A stretch of DNA of 64,000 bases from Bog-473 sp036489775 (GTDB lineage Bacteria; Actinomycetota; Acidimicrobiia; Acidimicrobiales; RAAP-2). Below, one piece after another: positions 24,958 to 32,850 of this stretch (its first letter is position 1; every line of letters starts with the position of its first letter). The notes below the pieces were generated by a model that worked only from the letters and a program-made list of their open reading frames with translations, did no database searches and was not told the DNA's origin. The stretch is taken from NCBI GenBank assembly GCA_036489775.1, contig DASXFC010000032.1:1-64000 (forward strand). The letters run 5' to 3'. The translations under genes were made by a program, and so were the position numbers.

Positions 24958-26406
24958 ATGGCCGACCGCACGCCGCCGGCCCCATTGCGCCTCTACAACA
25001 CGCTCACCCGCACGGTGTCGGACTTCTCACCGGCTCACCCGCCTCAGGTGGGCATGTACTCGTGCGGCCCGACCGTCTACGCCTACCAGCACATCGGCAA
25101 CATGCGGACCTACGTGTTCGCCGACACCCTCAAGCGGGCCCTGCGCGCCCATGGATACCAGGTGCGCCACGTCATCAACATCACCGACGTGGGCCATCTC
25201 ACCTCCGATGCCGACGAGGGCGTGGACAAGATGGCGGTGGCGGCCGAGCGCGAGCACAAGGACGCCTGGGAGATCGCCGACTACTACACGCAGGTGTTCA
25301 AAGCCGACATCGCCCAGCTCGGCATCGGCGAGCCCGACGTGTGGTGCAAGGCCACCGACCACATCGCAGAGATGATCACCTTCGCCGAACGCCTCGAGGC
25401 GGGCGGCTGGTGCTACCGGCTGCCTTCGGGGCTGTACTTCGACACGGCCCAAGACCCCGGCTACGGAAAGCTGGCCCGACTCGACCTCGAAGGCCAGCGA
25501 GCCGGGGCACGAGTCGAGCTGACCGAGGGCAAGCGCAACGCAGCCGACTTCGCCATCTGGCGCACCACGCTCGGCGGGCCTCAACGCCAGATGGAGTGGG
25601 AGTCGCCGTGGGGACGCGGCGCGCCGGGCTGGCACCTCGAGTGCTCGGTGATGTCGATGGAGTACCTCGGCTCGCACTTCGACATCCATACCGGAGGGGT
25701 GGATCACATCCCGGTGCACCACACCAACGAGATCGCGCAGAGCCAGGCCTTTCTCGAGGACGGTCGGACGTGGGTCAGCTGGTGGCTCCACGGCGACTTC
25801 ATCAATCTCAAGGGTGCGAAGATCTCCAAGTCGACCGGCGGCGGGGCGCTGGTCGGGGATCTGATCGACCAGGGCTACCACCCGCTCGTCTATCGCTTCC
25901 TGCTGCTGCAGGCGCACTACCGGAGCCAGGTCGAGTTCAGCTGGGAGGCCATGGATGGCGCCCGGGTCGGGCTGCGCCGGCTCCTCGAGCGGTTCGCGTC
26001 GGGTCGGGGTTCGACGGCGACGTCGTTGGGTTCGACGGCGACGCGCTACGTGACCGCCTTCGACGAGGCCATCGCCGACGACCTCAACACGGCGGCCGCC
26101 ATCGCGGTCGTCTCGGCCGCAGCGCGCGACGACGCCCTCGGGCCGGGCGAGCTCGGCGCGCTGGCAGCGCACTTCGACGATCTGCTCGGGATCGGGCTGC
26201 ATGACGTCAGCCCGGCAGACCTGGATCTGCGCCCCAGTGACGCCGTGGTCACGCCAGCGGAGGTCGATGCTCTGGTGGCCGAGCGCGATGCGGCCCGGGC
26301 GGCCAAGGACTTTGCCCGCTCGGACACCCTGCGTGACCAGCTCACGGCCATGGGGGTGCTGGTCGAGGACCAGCCGAACGCGCCGTCCACCTGGCGCTGG
26401 CAGTAG
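24958..26406 (+). CDS. cysS: Cysteinyl-tRNA synthetase
   Basis: The 482-residue class I synthetase charges tRNA-Cys. It has the zinc ligand C36 in YSCGPTVY, HIGN at 45-48, the zinc-site WHLECS, HTGGVDHIPVHHTNE and the KISKS loop. Length fits bacterial CysRS. It could be confused with the mycothiol enzyme MshC, but it retains the full C-terminal anticodon-binding region. A 21-bp duplication near residue 355 adds seven residues in the linker before that region. It is divergent from valS with 91 bp between starts. Confidence 0.95.
   Translation: MADRTPPAPLRLYNTLTRTVSDFSPAHPPQVGMYSCGPTVYAYQHIGNMRTYVFADTLKRALRAHGYQVRHVINITDVGHLTSDADEGVDKMAVAAEREHKDAWEIADYYTQVFKADIAQLGIGEPDVWCKATDHIAEMITFAERLEAGGWCYRLPSGLYFDTAQDPGYGKLARLDLEGQRAGARVELTEGKRNAADFAIWRTTLGGPQRQMEWESPWGRGAPGWHLECSVMSMEYLGSHFDIHTGGVDHIPVHHTNEIAQSQAFLEDGRTWVSWWLHGDFINLKGAKISKSTGGGALVGDLIDQGYHPLVYRFLLLQAHYRSQVEFSWEAMDGARVGLRRLLERFASGRGSTATSLGSTATRYVTAFDEAIADDLNTAAAIAVVSAAARDDALGPGELGALAAHFDDLLGIGLHDVSPADLDLRPSDAVVTPAEVDALVAERDAARAAKDFARSDTLRDQLTAMGVLVEDQPNAPSTWRWQ
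26007..26043 (+). repeat. In-frame 21-bp-period duplication in cysS
   Basis: The 16-base sequence GGGTTCGACGGCGACG occurs at 26007-26022 and again at 26028-26043, a period of 21 bp. It encodes a repeated GSTAT peptide in the linker between the catalytic core and the anticodon-binding domain, so the frame is kept. Confidence 0.9.
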
Positions 26407-26463
26407 GGCTTCGGCCGCACCTCAACTGGGGTTCCAACCATCCTGGACACGCACGTGTGCACG

Positions 26464-26483
26464 TAGTTACTATTGGGTAACTA
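26464..26483. promoter_or_regulatory. Palindromic operator TAGTTAC-N6-GTAACTA
   Basis: Two perfect 7-bp arms, TAGTTAC at 26464-26470 and GTAACTA at 26477-26483, flank TATTGG. The site lies about 120 bp upstream of the acyl-CoA dehydrogenase gene in an AT-rich patch. It overlaps a -10-like TAGCAT at 26482-26487. The form fits a TetR-type repressor of fatty-acid catabolism. Which regulator binds is unknown. Confidence 0.65.
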
Positions 26484-26487
26484 GCAT
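26482..26487 (+). promoter_or_regulatory. Putative -10 box for the acyl-CoA dehydrogenase operon
   Basis: TAGCAT overlaps the right arm of the palindrome at 26464-26483. A start near 26494 would give a leader of about 110 nt, unlike the leaderless genes elsewhere. A repressor on the palindrome would block this promoter. Confidence 0.4.
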
Positions 26488-26529
26488 GACGTGGTCCGGA
26501 CCTCGCAGGGGGGAGCCGGGCACATGTGT

Positions 26530-26547
26530 AGCGGGTCACGGCCCGCT
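26530..26547 (+). other. Hairpin in the leader of the acyl-CoA dehydrogenase gene
   Basis: AGCGGG at 26530-26535 and CCCGCT at 26542-26547 form a perfect 6-bp stem with a TCACGG loop. It sits in the middle of the predicted long leader, before the strong AAGGAGGG ribosome-binding site. A regulatory role is only possible, not shown. Confidence 0.3.
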
Positions 26548-26603
26548 CCGAGAACAGAACGCCCGGACTGAGCGCGCCGGCGTCCAACCAAGGAGGGCCC
26601 GAC

Positions 26604-27818
26604 ATGGCCGATTTTTCCCTCGACCTCAACGAGGACCAGCTGCAGATCCAGAAGTGGGTGCACGAGTTCGCGGAGAACGTGGTGCGCCCAGCCGGTGCCG
26701 AATGGGACGAGAAGGAAGAGACGCCCTGGCCCATCATCCAGGAGGCGGCCAAGAACGGCCTCTATTCGTTCGACTTTGTGGCCCAGTGCTTCAGCGACCC
26801 CACCGGCCTGCTCATGTGTCTGGTCAACGAGGAGATGAGCTGGGGTGACGCCGGCATCGCGCTCGCCATCTTCGGTTCCACCCTGGCCGTGGCCGGTATC
26901 TTCGCCAACGGCACCCCCGAGCAGATCGGCGAGTGGATCCCGCAGTGCTTCGGCACCCCCGACGACGTGAAGCTGGCCGCCTTCGGCGTGTCCGAGCCCG
27001 ACGCCGGCTCGGACGTCTCCTCGCTCAAGTCCCGGGCCGTCTACGACGAGGCCAAGGACGAGTGGGTACTCAACGGCACGAAGACCTGGATCACCAACGG
27101 TGGCCTGGCCAACACCCACGTGCTGGTGCTCTCGGTCGACCCCGCTCTGGGCAGCCGCGGTCAGGCCAGCTTCGTGGTGCCCGAAGGCACGCCAGGCATC
27201 TCGCAGGGGCAGAAGTTCAAGAAGATGGGTATCCGGGCCTCGCACACCGCCGAGGTGGTGCTCGAGGACTGCCGGGTGCCGGGCCGCTGCCTGCTCGGTG
27301 GCAAGGAGAAGCTCGACGAGCGCCTGGCGCGGGCCAAGGAGGGCAAGAAGACCTCGACCCAGGCCGCCATGGCCACCTTCGAAGCCTCACGCCCCATTGT
27401 GGGTGCACAGGCCGTCGGCATCGCCCGGGCCGCCTACGAGTACTCACTCGACTACGCCAAGGAGCGCAAGCAGTTCGGCCGGGCCATCATCGAGAACCAG
27501 GCCATCGCCTTCAAGTTGGCCGACATGAAGATGCGCACCGACGCCGCCCGCCTGCTGGTGCACCGGGCCGCCTGGATGGCCTCGAGCGGCAAGAAGTTCG
27601 AGAACGGCGAGGGCTCGATGTCGAAGCTCTTCGCCGGCGAGAACGCGGTCTGGGTGACCGAGCAGGCCATCCAGATCCTCGGCGGGTACGGCTACGTCCG
27701 GGAGTACCCGGTCGAGCGCTGGCACCGTGACTCGAAGATCTACACCATCTTCGAGGGGACTTCTGAGATTCAGCGCCTCGTGATCTCACGGGCTATCTCG
27801 GGCATCCACATCAACTAA
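26604..27818 (+). CDS. Acyl-CoA dehydrogenase
   Basis: The 404-residue flavoprotein carries FGVSEPDAGSDVSSL and GTKTWITNGGLANTHVLV in the FAD region. The C-terminal QILGGYGYVREYPVERWHRD and IFEGTSEIQRLVI include the likely catalytic glutamate. It belongs to the classical straight- or branched-chain acyl-CoA dehydrogenase group. A strong AAGGAGGG precedes the ATG. A palindromic operator and a -10 box lie about 120 bp upstream, so expression is probably controlled by a fatty-acid-responsive repressor. Electrons should pass to EtfAB. Confidence 0.94.
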   Translation: MADFSLDLNEDQLQIQKWVHEFAENVVRPAGAEWDEKEETPWPIIQEAAKNGLYSFDFVAQCFSDPTGLLMCLVNEEMSWGDAGIALAIFGSTLAVAGIFANGTPEQIGEWIPQCFGTPDDVKLAAFGVSEPDAGSDVSSLKSRAVYDEAKDEWVLNGTKTWITNGGLANTHVLVLSVDPALGSRGQASFVVPEGTPGISQGQKFKKMGIRASHTAEVVLEDCRVPGRCLLGGKEKLDERLARAKEGKKTSTQAAMATFEASRPIVGAQAVGIARAAYEYSLDYAKERKQFGRAIIENQAIAFKLADMKMRTDAARLLVHRAAWMASSGKKFENGEGSMSKLFAGENAVWVTEQAIQILGGYGYVREYPVERWHRDSKIYTIFEGTSEIQRLVISRAISGIHIN

Positions 27819-27827
27819 ATCCGAGAG

Positions 27828-27850
27828 CAGAGCTGGCGTCGCCAGCACTG
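27828..27850 (+). terminator. Hairpin after the acyl-CoA dehydrogenase gene
   Basis: GCTGGC at 27832-27837 pairs perfectly with GCCAGC at 27841-27846 around GTC. CAG and CTG at 27828-27830 and 27848-27850 extend the stem past one mismatch. There is no T-run, as is common for actinobacterial hairpin terminators. It ends just before the next gene's promoter-like CATGCT. Confidence 0.45.
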
Positions 27851-27866
27851 AGGCATGCTTGGTCCG

Positions 27867-28655
27867 ATGAGCGGACTGACGATCGCCCACGAAGGTCCAG
27901 TGGCCCGCCTCACCTTGTCGCGCCCCGAGCGGCTGAACGCCCTCAACGACGAGATCCGAAAGAGCCTGGCCGACGAATTCGGCGTGCTCGAGGAGAGGCC
28001 TGACATTCGAGTGGTGGTGCTCGACGGCGCCGGGCGGTCCTTCTCAGCTGGTGCAGATTTGGTGAGCGGTGCCTACGCCGACCTTCGGCATGCCGACTGG
28101 GCCACTCGGCGCCACCGCGCCGGTTCGTGGCAACGGCTACTTGACCAACTCGGGCGGCTTCCTCAAGTCACGGTGGCCCGCCTGCACGGCCATGTCATTG
28201 GCGGGGCGGCCCTGCTGGCGGCAGCCTGCGACATCCGCGTAGCGGCCGATGACGTGGTGCTCCGAATTCCGGAGCTCGCGATTGGCATCCCGCTGACCTG
28301 GGCTGGCATTCCGCTGCTGGTTCGCGAGATCGGTCTGCCTCTGACCCGTGACTGGGTGATGACATGTAGAGAGGTCTACGCCGACGAGCTGTTGCGTTGC
28401 GGATTTGCCCAGCGCGTCGTACCAGATGACCGTCTCGATGCTGAGGTGTCGAATGTTGTCCAGCAGCTTCTGGCCGTCCCGCCCGGCCCATTGGCCATGA
28501 CCCGCTCCATGACCGCTGCACTCGGTCGCACCCATCCGGCCGTGTCGGCCGGTTGGGGCGACGCCGATCACCAGCAATGGGCCTTCAGGGAGGACGAGTA
28601 TCGCCAGGTGGCGTCGGCGTACATGCAGAAACTGGATGACAAACGCGCTGAATAG
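27867..28655 (+). CDS. Enoyl-CoA hydratase/isomerase family (crotonase fold)
   Basis: The 262-residue protein has crotonase motifs: LSRPERLNALN, the oxyanion-hole GRSFSAGADL and HGHVIGGAALLAAACDIRVA. The first catalytic glutamate of true hydratases is replaced by alanine in GGAALLAA. The second position keeps a glutamate in IPELAIGIP. It may therefore catalyse another crotonase-type reaction than hydration. The ATG at 27867 is favoured; an in-frame ATG at 27855 lies within the -10-like CATGCT. It follows the acyl-CoA dehydrogenase and may join the same pathway. Confidence 0.85.
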   Translation: MSGLTIAHEGPVARLTLSRPERLNALNDEIRKSLADEFGVLEERPDIRVVVLDGAGRSFSAGADLVSGAYADLRHADWATRRHRAGSWQRLLDQLGRLPQVTVARLHGHVIGGAALLAAACDIRVAADDVVLRIPELAIGIPLTWAGIPLLVREIGLPLTRDWVMTCREVYADELLRCGFAQRVVPDDRLDAEVSNVVQQLLAVPPGPLAMTRSMTAALGRTHPAVSAGWGDADHQQWAFREDEYRQVASAYMQKLDDKRAE

Positions 28656-28716
28656 AGCGTCGTACAGAAGTCACGCAATTCTGTGCCGATGTTTCCAACG
28701 AAAGAGGAGATAGAGC

Positions 28717-29901
28717 GTGCGGCATTCATTTGACCCGTCGTTCATCGATCCGGAACTGGATTGCCGGGCCGTGACATTCGAGAACCCCACCGGTGAGCGT
28801 GGAAGGGGCGGGATGTCGGCGGATGGGCGAAAGGGGGCACCATCGCGGCTCATCGCGTCAGGTGAGACGGTGACCCTGGCGGACCTTGACGGGCCTGGGA
28901 CGATCCGTCACGTCTGGATGACCGTCATGCCGATGCCACCCGAAGCGATGCGCGCCGTGTGGATGGAGGTGTATTACGACGGCAACGCGTTACCCAGCGT
29001 GTCGGCTCCTATTACCGATTTCTTCGGAATGCCCCACGGGCGACCGATTGCCTTCGACTCTGCGTTCCTGTCATGTCATGAAGGTCGGGGTTTCAATTCG
29101 TACCTGCCCATGCCGTTCCGTGGCAACGTGCGTATTGAACTGACCAATTCAAGCGGGCACCCGGTCATGCTGTATTTCCAGATTGATTACACGGTCGAAT
29201 CGCGCCTCGATGAAGCAACCGGCTACCTCCACGCGAGTTTTCAGCGGGAGAACCCGACGCGTCCGCGCCAGGACTTCTCGATCATCGAAGGATTCGAAGG
29301 TCCCGGACGGTTCCTCGGCTGCAACGTCGGGATTCGCATCATTGACGGGGGCGATTGGTATGGGGAAGGGGAACTCAAGATCTATCGGGACGGTGATGAA
29401 CAATGGCCCACCATCTGTGGCACGGGATTGGAGGACTATGTCGGCTCCGCCTGGGGGATGGGGCGACACGCCGCGTGGTACTCCGGCGCACCCTTGATGG
29501 TGTCTCCGCCTCGCGAAGCTGGCGATGTCTCCACTGCGCCGGTCTTCGTGGGCTTCTACCGATGGCACCTGGCGGATCCGATCATGTTCTCCAAGTCCCT
29601 GAAGGTCACCCTGCAGCAGATCGGCTCTGTGTTCTTCCGACCCGGCCAGGAGGAGCAGATGGCGGCCTACGAGAAGACGAATCCAGTCGCTGGCCTGGGG
29701 TACTTGCGCAATCTTTCACCCGACCTGCTGGCATTCGGATTGGTAGAACGGGTGGATGACTACTGCTCGACGGCCTATCTGTACCTGTCGACCCCCCAGG
29801 CCGTACCGCGAGTCGATGTGGCTGGCGCCGTGGCGGATGTGATGCGGCTTCTGTTTGAACGGCCCGATCAAATGGAAGCGATTCTGGGCGGCTCTCTCTG
29901 A
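28717..29901 (+). CDS. GH172 (DUF2961) glycoside hydrolase
   Basis: The 394-residue protein matches DUF2961, now glycoside hydrolase family 172. Diagnostic segments are the N-terminal LADLDGPGTIRHVWM, YLPMPFRGNVRIE, YFQIDY and GTGLEDYVGSAWG with E239 as a likely catalytic residue. Characterised GH172 enzymes act on D-arabinofuranosides or fructofuranosides, so a furanosidase is inferred. It has no signal peptide. The GTG start is preceded by AGAGGAGA. The next gene is a GH1 glycosidase, suggesting a cytoplasmic glycan-degrading pair without a visible transporter. Confidence 0.9.
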   Translation: MRHSFDPSFIDPELDCRAVTFENPTGERGRGGMSADGRKGAPSRLIASGETVTLADLDGPGTIRHVWMTVMPMPPEAMRAVWMEVYYDGNALPSVSAPITDFFGMPHGRPIAFDSAFLSCHEGRGFNSYLPMPFRGNVRIELTNSSGHPVMLYFQIDYTVESRLDEATGYLHASFQRENPTRPRQDFSIIEGFEGPGRFLGCNVGIRIIDGGDWYGEGELKIYRDGDEQWPTICGTGLEDYVGSAWGMGRHAAWYSGAPLMVSPPREAGDVSTAPVFVGFYRWHLADPIMFSKSLKVTLQQIGSVFFRPGQEEQMAAYEKTNPVAGLGYLRNLSPDLLAFGLVERVDDYCSTAYLYLSTPQAVPRVDVAGAVADVMRLLFERPDQMEAILGGSL

Positions 29902-29978
29902 TTTCCTGAGTGCAATGGAGTCCCTGGCGGTTCTCGCCGCGTTGCTTTAAACAGGGAAGGTTCAAAAGGAGTACATCG

Positions 29979-31169
29979 TTGACCCTCCAATTTCCTCCAG
30001 ACTTCATGTGGGGCGCTGCCACGGCGGCGCATCAGATCGAAGGCAACAACACCAACAGCGACCGCTGGACCGTCGAAACTCAGCCCAATAGCCGTATGAC
30101 GGAACCTTCGGGTGATGCCTGCGACAGCCTGCACCGGTGGGCGGAGGACCTCGACCTGGTTGCTGCGATGGGGCTCAATGCCTACCGGTTCAGCATCGAG
30201 TGGGCCCGCATCGAGCCGGCACCAGGCATGGTCTCCCGCGCCATGCTCGATCACTATCGCCGGATCATCGAAGGATGCTTCGAGCGAGGAATCACTCCGG
30301 TGGTCACCTTGCACCACTTCACCTTGCCGAAGTGGGTGGCTCGCCTGGGGGGTTGGTCGTCCGAAGACTCGCCGTCACTTTTCGCCCGCTACGTTGCTGC
30401 GGTCGGCCCGATCCTCGATGGTGTCGAGTGGGTGTGCACCATCAATGAACCCAACATGGTTGCGCTGGTGACGGCGGTGATCAAAGCACAAGGGGCGGTG
30501 ACGTTTGACTCGGTCGAACCGGATCCGACGGTGACGGCGAGGTTGATCGACGCACATCGGGCGGCCCGGGGCGAATTGGTGGGTTTGACCGGTGTGAAGT
30601 CCGGCTGGACGGTTGCCAATCAGGATGCCCAAGCGGCCGACGCGGGGAGTGAGAGCACGGTGCGAGCCGATGCCTGGCGTTGGCAGCGCGAAGACCAGTA
30701 CCTGACCGTCTGTGCCGAGGACGACTTCATTGGCGTCCAGGCCTATTCCCGCCAAATCATCGGGCCAAGCGGGTGGGTGGCTCCCGGTCCGGAGACTCGA
30801 CGAACCTTGATGGACTGGGAGTTCTACCCCGACGCCCTGGAACACGCCGTCCGTCATACGGCAGAACTGTTGCCCCGCGTTCCGATCCTGGTCACCGAGA
30901 ACGGGATCGCCACCGGGAACGATGACGATCGCATCGATTACACCCAGAACGCTCTCATCGGCCTGCACCGGGCGATGGCCGACGGTGTGGACGTGCGGGG
31001 CTACCTCCATTGGTCGCTGCTCGACAACTACGAGTGGGGTTCCTTCACGCCGACGTTCGGTCTGGTGGCGGTTGATCACGGCACCTTCGTGCGGACGCTC
31101 AAGCGGAGCGGTCAGTGGTACGGCCGGGTCGCGACGAGCAACGCCCTCCCGGCAGCGGGTCGGGATTGA
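29979..31169 (+). CDS. Family 1 beta-glycosidase
   Basis: The 396-residue GH1 enzyme has the N-terminal FMWGAATAAHQIEGN, the acid/base glutamate in TINEPN (E157) and the nucleophile in TENG (E307). GYLHWSLLDNYEW near the C-terminus is also typical. It should hydrolyse beta-glucosides, galactosides or fucosides in the cytoplasm. The start is the TTG at 29979, chosen because AAAAGGAG lies 8 nt upstream and the protein then begins where the family does. It is 78 bp after the GH172 gene and probably cotranscribed. Confidence 0.93.
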   Translation: MTLQFPPDFMWGAATAAHQIEGNNTNSDRWTVETQPNSRMTEPSGDACDSLHRWAEDLDLVAAMGLNAYRFSIEWARIEPAPGMVSRAMLDHYRRIIEGCFERGITPVVTLHHFTLPKWVARLGGWSSEDSPSLFARYVAAVGPILDGVEWVCTINEPNMVALVTAVIKAQGAVTFDSVEPDPTVTARLIDAHRAARGELVGLTGVKSGWTVANQDAQAADAGSESTVRADAWRWQREDQYLTVCAEDDFIGVQAYSRQIIGPSGWVAPGPETRRTLMDWEFYPDALEHAVRHTAELLPRVPILVTENGIATGNDDDRIDYTQNALIGLHRAMADGVDVRGYLHWSLLDNYEWGSFTPTFGLVAVDHGTFVRTLKRSGQWYGRVATSNALPAAGRD

Positions 31170-31175
31170 TGGAGG

Positions 31176-31181
31176 TACGGT
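31176..31181 (+). promoter_or_regulatory. Leaderless -10 box for the alpha/beta hydrolase
   Basis: TACGGT ends exactly 6 nt before the GTG at 31188, with TTTTCT between. No Shine-Dalgarno is present. The gene after the glycosidase pair therefore likely begins its own leaderless transcript. Confidence 0.55.
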
Positions 31182-31187
31182 TTTTCT

Positions 31188-32060
31188 GTGCCTGACACAG
31201 TGGTGATGAACCTGGCGGATGGTCGTGGGCTGGCCTGGGTCGACATCGGTCCCAAGCGCGCCCCCGCCGTCTTCGCGTTCCACGGCACACCGGGGTCCCG
31301 GCTGCAGGTCTCCTTCCAGGAACAGGTGATCGAGGAGGCGGGGGTCCGTTTGATCGCTCCCGACCGGCCCGGTTACGGCCACAGCACCTACCACCGGAAC
31401 CGCACTCTGGCCGATTGGGCCAACGATGTGGCCCAGCTGGCCGATCATCTCAAGATCAAACGCTTCTCAGTGATCGGCGTGTCGGGCGGTGGGCCCCACG
31501 CCGTCGCCTGTGCCGCGCTCCTCCCCGACCGGGTGGTGGCGGCCGGCATCGTCAGCGGCGTCGCTCCGTTCTCCGACCCGGCCATGCAGAGCGGAGACTT
31601 CATGATCGGGGTCAACCGGCTCTTCGTCCGGCTGGGCAACGTCTCGCAGCGCCTGCTCCAGCCCGTGTTCACCGCGCAGGACTTCGCCCTGCGGCACTGG
31701 CCCGAGAAGGTGATCAAGGCCGGTCTGCGCTCCCTGCCTGCCCCCGACGCCGCCGTGCTCAGTCGGCCCGAAGTGATGGCCGTCTTCATCGATGATGCGC
31801 GCCGCGCCTCGGCCACGGCTCCGGCCGCGGCCGCGCAGGATTTTGCCCTCTTCGGTGGGGACTGGGGCTTCCGCGTCGAGGACATCGCGGTGCCGGTGCA
31901 CATCTGGCACGGTGACGCCGACCGCAACGTGCCCATCGGTCACGGCCGGTTCTTCGCTGAGCGCATTCCGGGGGCCCAGCTGCACGAGTGCCCCGGCGAG
32001 GCACACTTACTCGCCGTCGACCACCTGGGCGAGATCCTGGCCACGGTGGCGCCGGTCTGA
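31188..32060 (+). CDS. Alpha/beta hydrolase
   Basis: The 290-residue protein has the classical fold with an oxyanion HGTPGS, the nucleophile elbow GVSGGG (S99), an acid in WHGDADRNVP and the base histidine in GEAHLL. Similar proteins include haloalkane-dehalogenase-like and epoxide-hydrolase-like enzymes, but no substrate-defining residue stands out. It is followed after 8 bp by an SDR gene and then a kinase-like gene, suggesting a small catabolic operon. Confidence 0.88.
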   Translation: MPDTVVMNLADGRGLAWVDIGPKRAPAVFAFHGTPGSRLQVSFQEQVIEEAGVRLIAPDRPGYGHSTYHRNRTLADWANDVAQLADHLKIKRFSVIGVSGGGPHAVACAALLPDRVVAAGIVSGVAPFSDPAMQSGDFMIGVNRLFVRLGNVSQRLLQPVFTAQDFALRHWPEKVIKAGLRSLPAPDAAVLSRPEVMAVFIDDARRASATAPAAAAQDFALFGGDWGFRVEDIAVPVHIWHGDADRNVPIGHGRFFAERIPGAQLHECPGEAHLLAVDHLGEILATVAPV

Positions 32061-32068
32061 GCACGCAC

Positions 32069-32827
32069 GTGGGCCGGGTGGCCGTGATCACGGGTGGTGG
32101 CCGTGGCATCGGCGCTGCCACCGCAATGCAGCTGGCTGCCGCCGCATGGGACATCTGCGTCGGCTATCGCCGCGATCACAAGGCCGCTGAAGACGTCGTC
32201 GTGGCCTGTCGCGAACTCGGCGTCCGGGCCGAATCCGTTGCCGTGGACGTGGCCGACGAAACCTCGGTCAGTCAGCTCTTCGCCGCCATCGACGAAAAGT
32301 GGTCCGGCCCTGCTCACGCGCTGGGCGTGCTGGTCAACTGTGCCGGCATCGTGGCCCAACCGGCCCGGGTCGAGGACATCGACCAGGCCCGGCTCACCGC
32401 CATGTTCGCGGTCAACGTGACCGGCTCCTTCCTCTGCGCCGGCCAGGCCGTTCGTCGTATGTCGACTCGGCATGGTGGTTCCGGCGGTGTCATCGTCAAC
32501 GTGTCGTCCGCCGCCTCCCGCTTGGGTAGCCCGGGTGAGTACGTGGACTACGCCGCCTCCAAGGGCGCCATCGACACCATGACAATCGGCCTGGCCAAGG
32601 AGGTGGCCGAGGAGGGGATCCGGGTGGTGGCCGTCCGTCCGGGCATCATCGACACTGAGATCCACGCCTCGGGTGGCCAGCCCGACCGGGTCGAACGGCT
32701 GCGCACGCTGATCCCGATGCAGCGGGTCGGTCAGCCCGACGAAGTGGCTTCGGCCATCGTCTGGCTCTGCAGCGACGGCGCCTCCTACTTGACCGGTTCC
32801 TTGATCGATGTCAGCGGCGGGCGCTAG
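32069..32827 (+). CDS. Short-chain dehydrogenase/reductase
   Basis: The 252-residue classical SDR begins at a GTG and shows the cofactor motif TGGGRGIGAA, NCAGI, the catalytic serine in NVSSAAS and YAASK with the catalytic tyrosine and lysine. It ends LTGSLIDVSGGR, as in FabG-like oxidoreductases. YRRD after strand two suggests NADP preference. It lies 8 bp after the hydrolase gene. The substrate is unknown. Confidence 0.9.
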   Translation: MGRVAVITGGGRGIGAATAMQLAAAAWDICVGYRRDHKAAEDVVVACRELGVRAESVAVDVADETSVSQLFAAIDEKWSGPAHALGVLVNCAGIVAQPARVEDIDQARLTAMFAVNVTGSFLCAGQAVRRMSTRHGGSGGVIVNVSSAASRLGSPGEYVDYAASKGAIDTMTIGLAKEVAEEGIRVVAVRPGIIDTEIHASGGQPDRVERLRTLIPMQRVGQPDEVASAIVWLCSDGASYLTGSLIDVSGGR

Positions 32828-32850
32828 GCGGGCCGTAGTGTCACGGGGCT

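Noticed and set aside
23202..26204. 1000-codon plus-strand open frame over valS and cysS
   Set aside because: It is antisense to valS and out of frame with cysS, with no recognisable motif; both synthetases are unmistakable.
24958..26406. MshC (mycothiol ligase) instead of CysRS
   Set aside because: The C-terminal region beyond the catalytic core resembles the CysRS anticodon-binding part, and length fits CysRS better than MshC.
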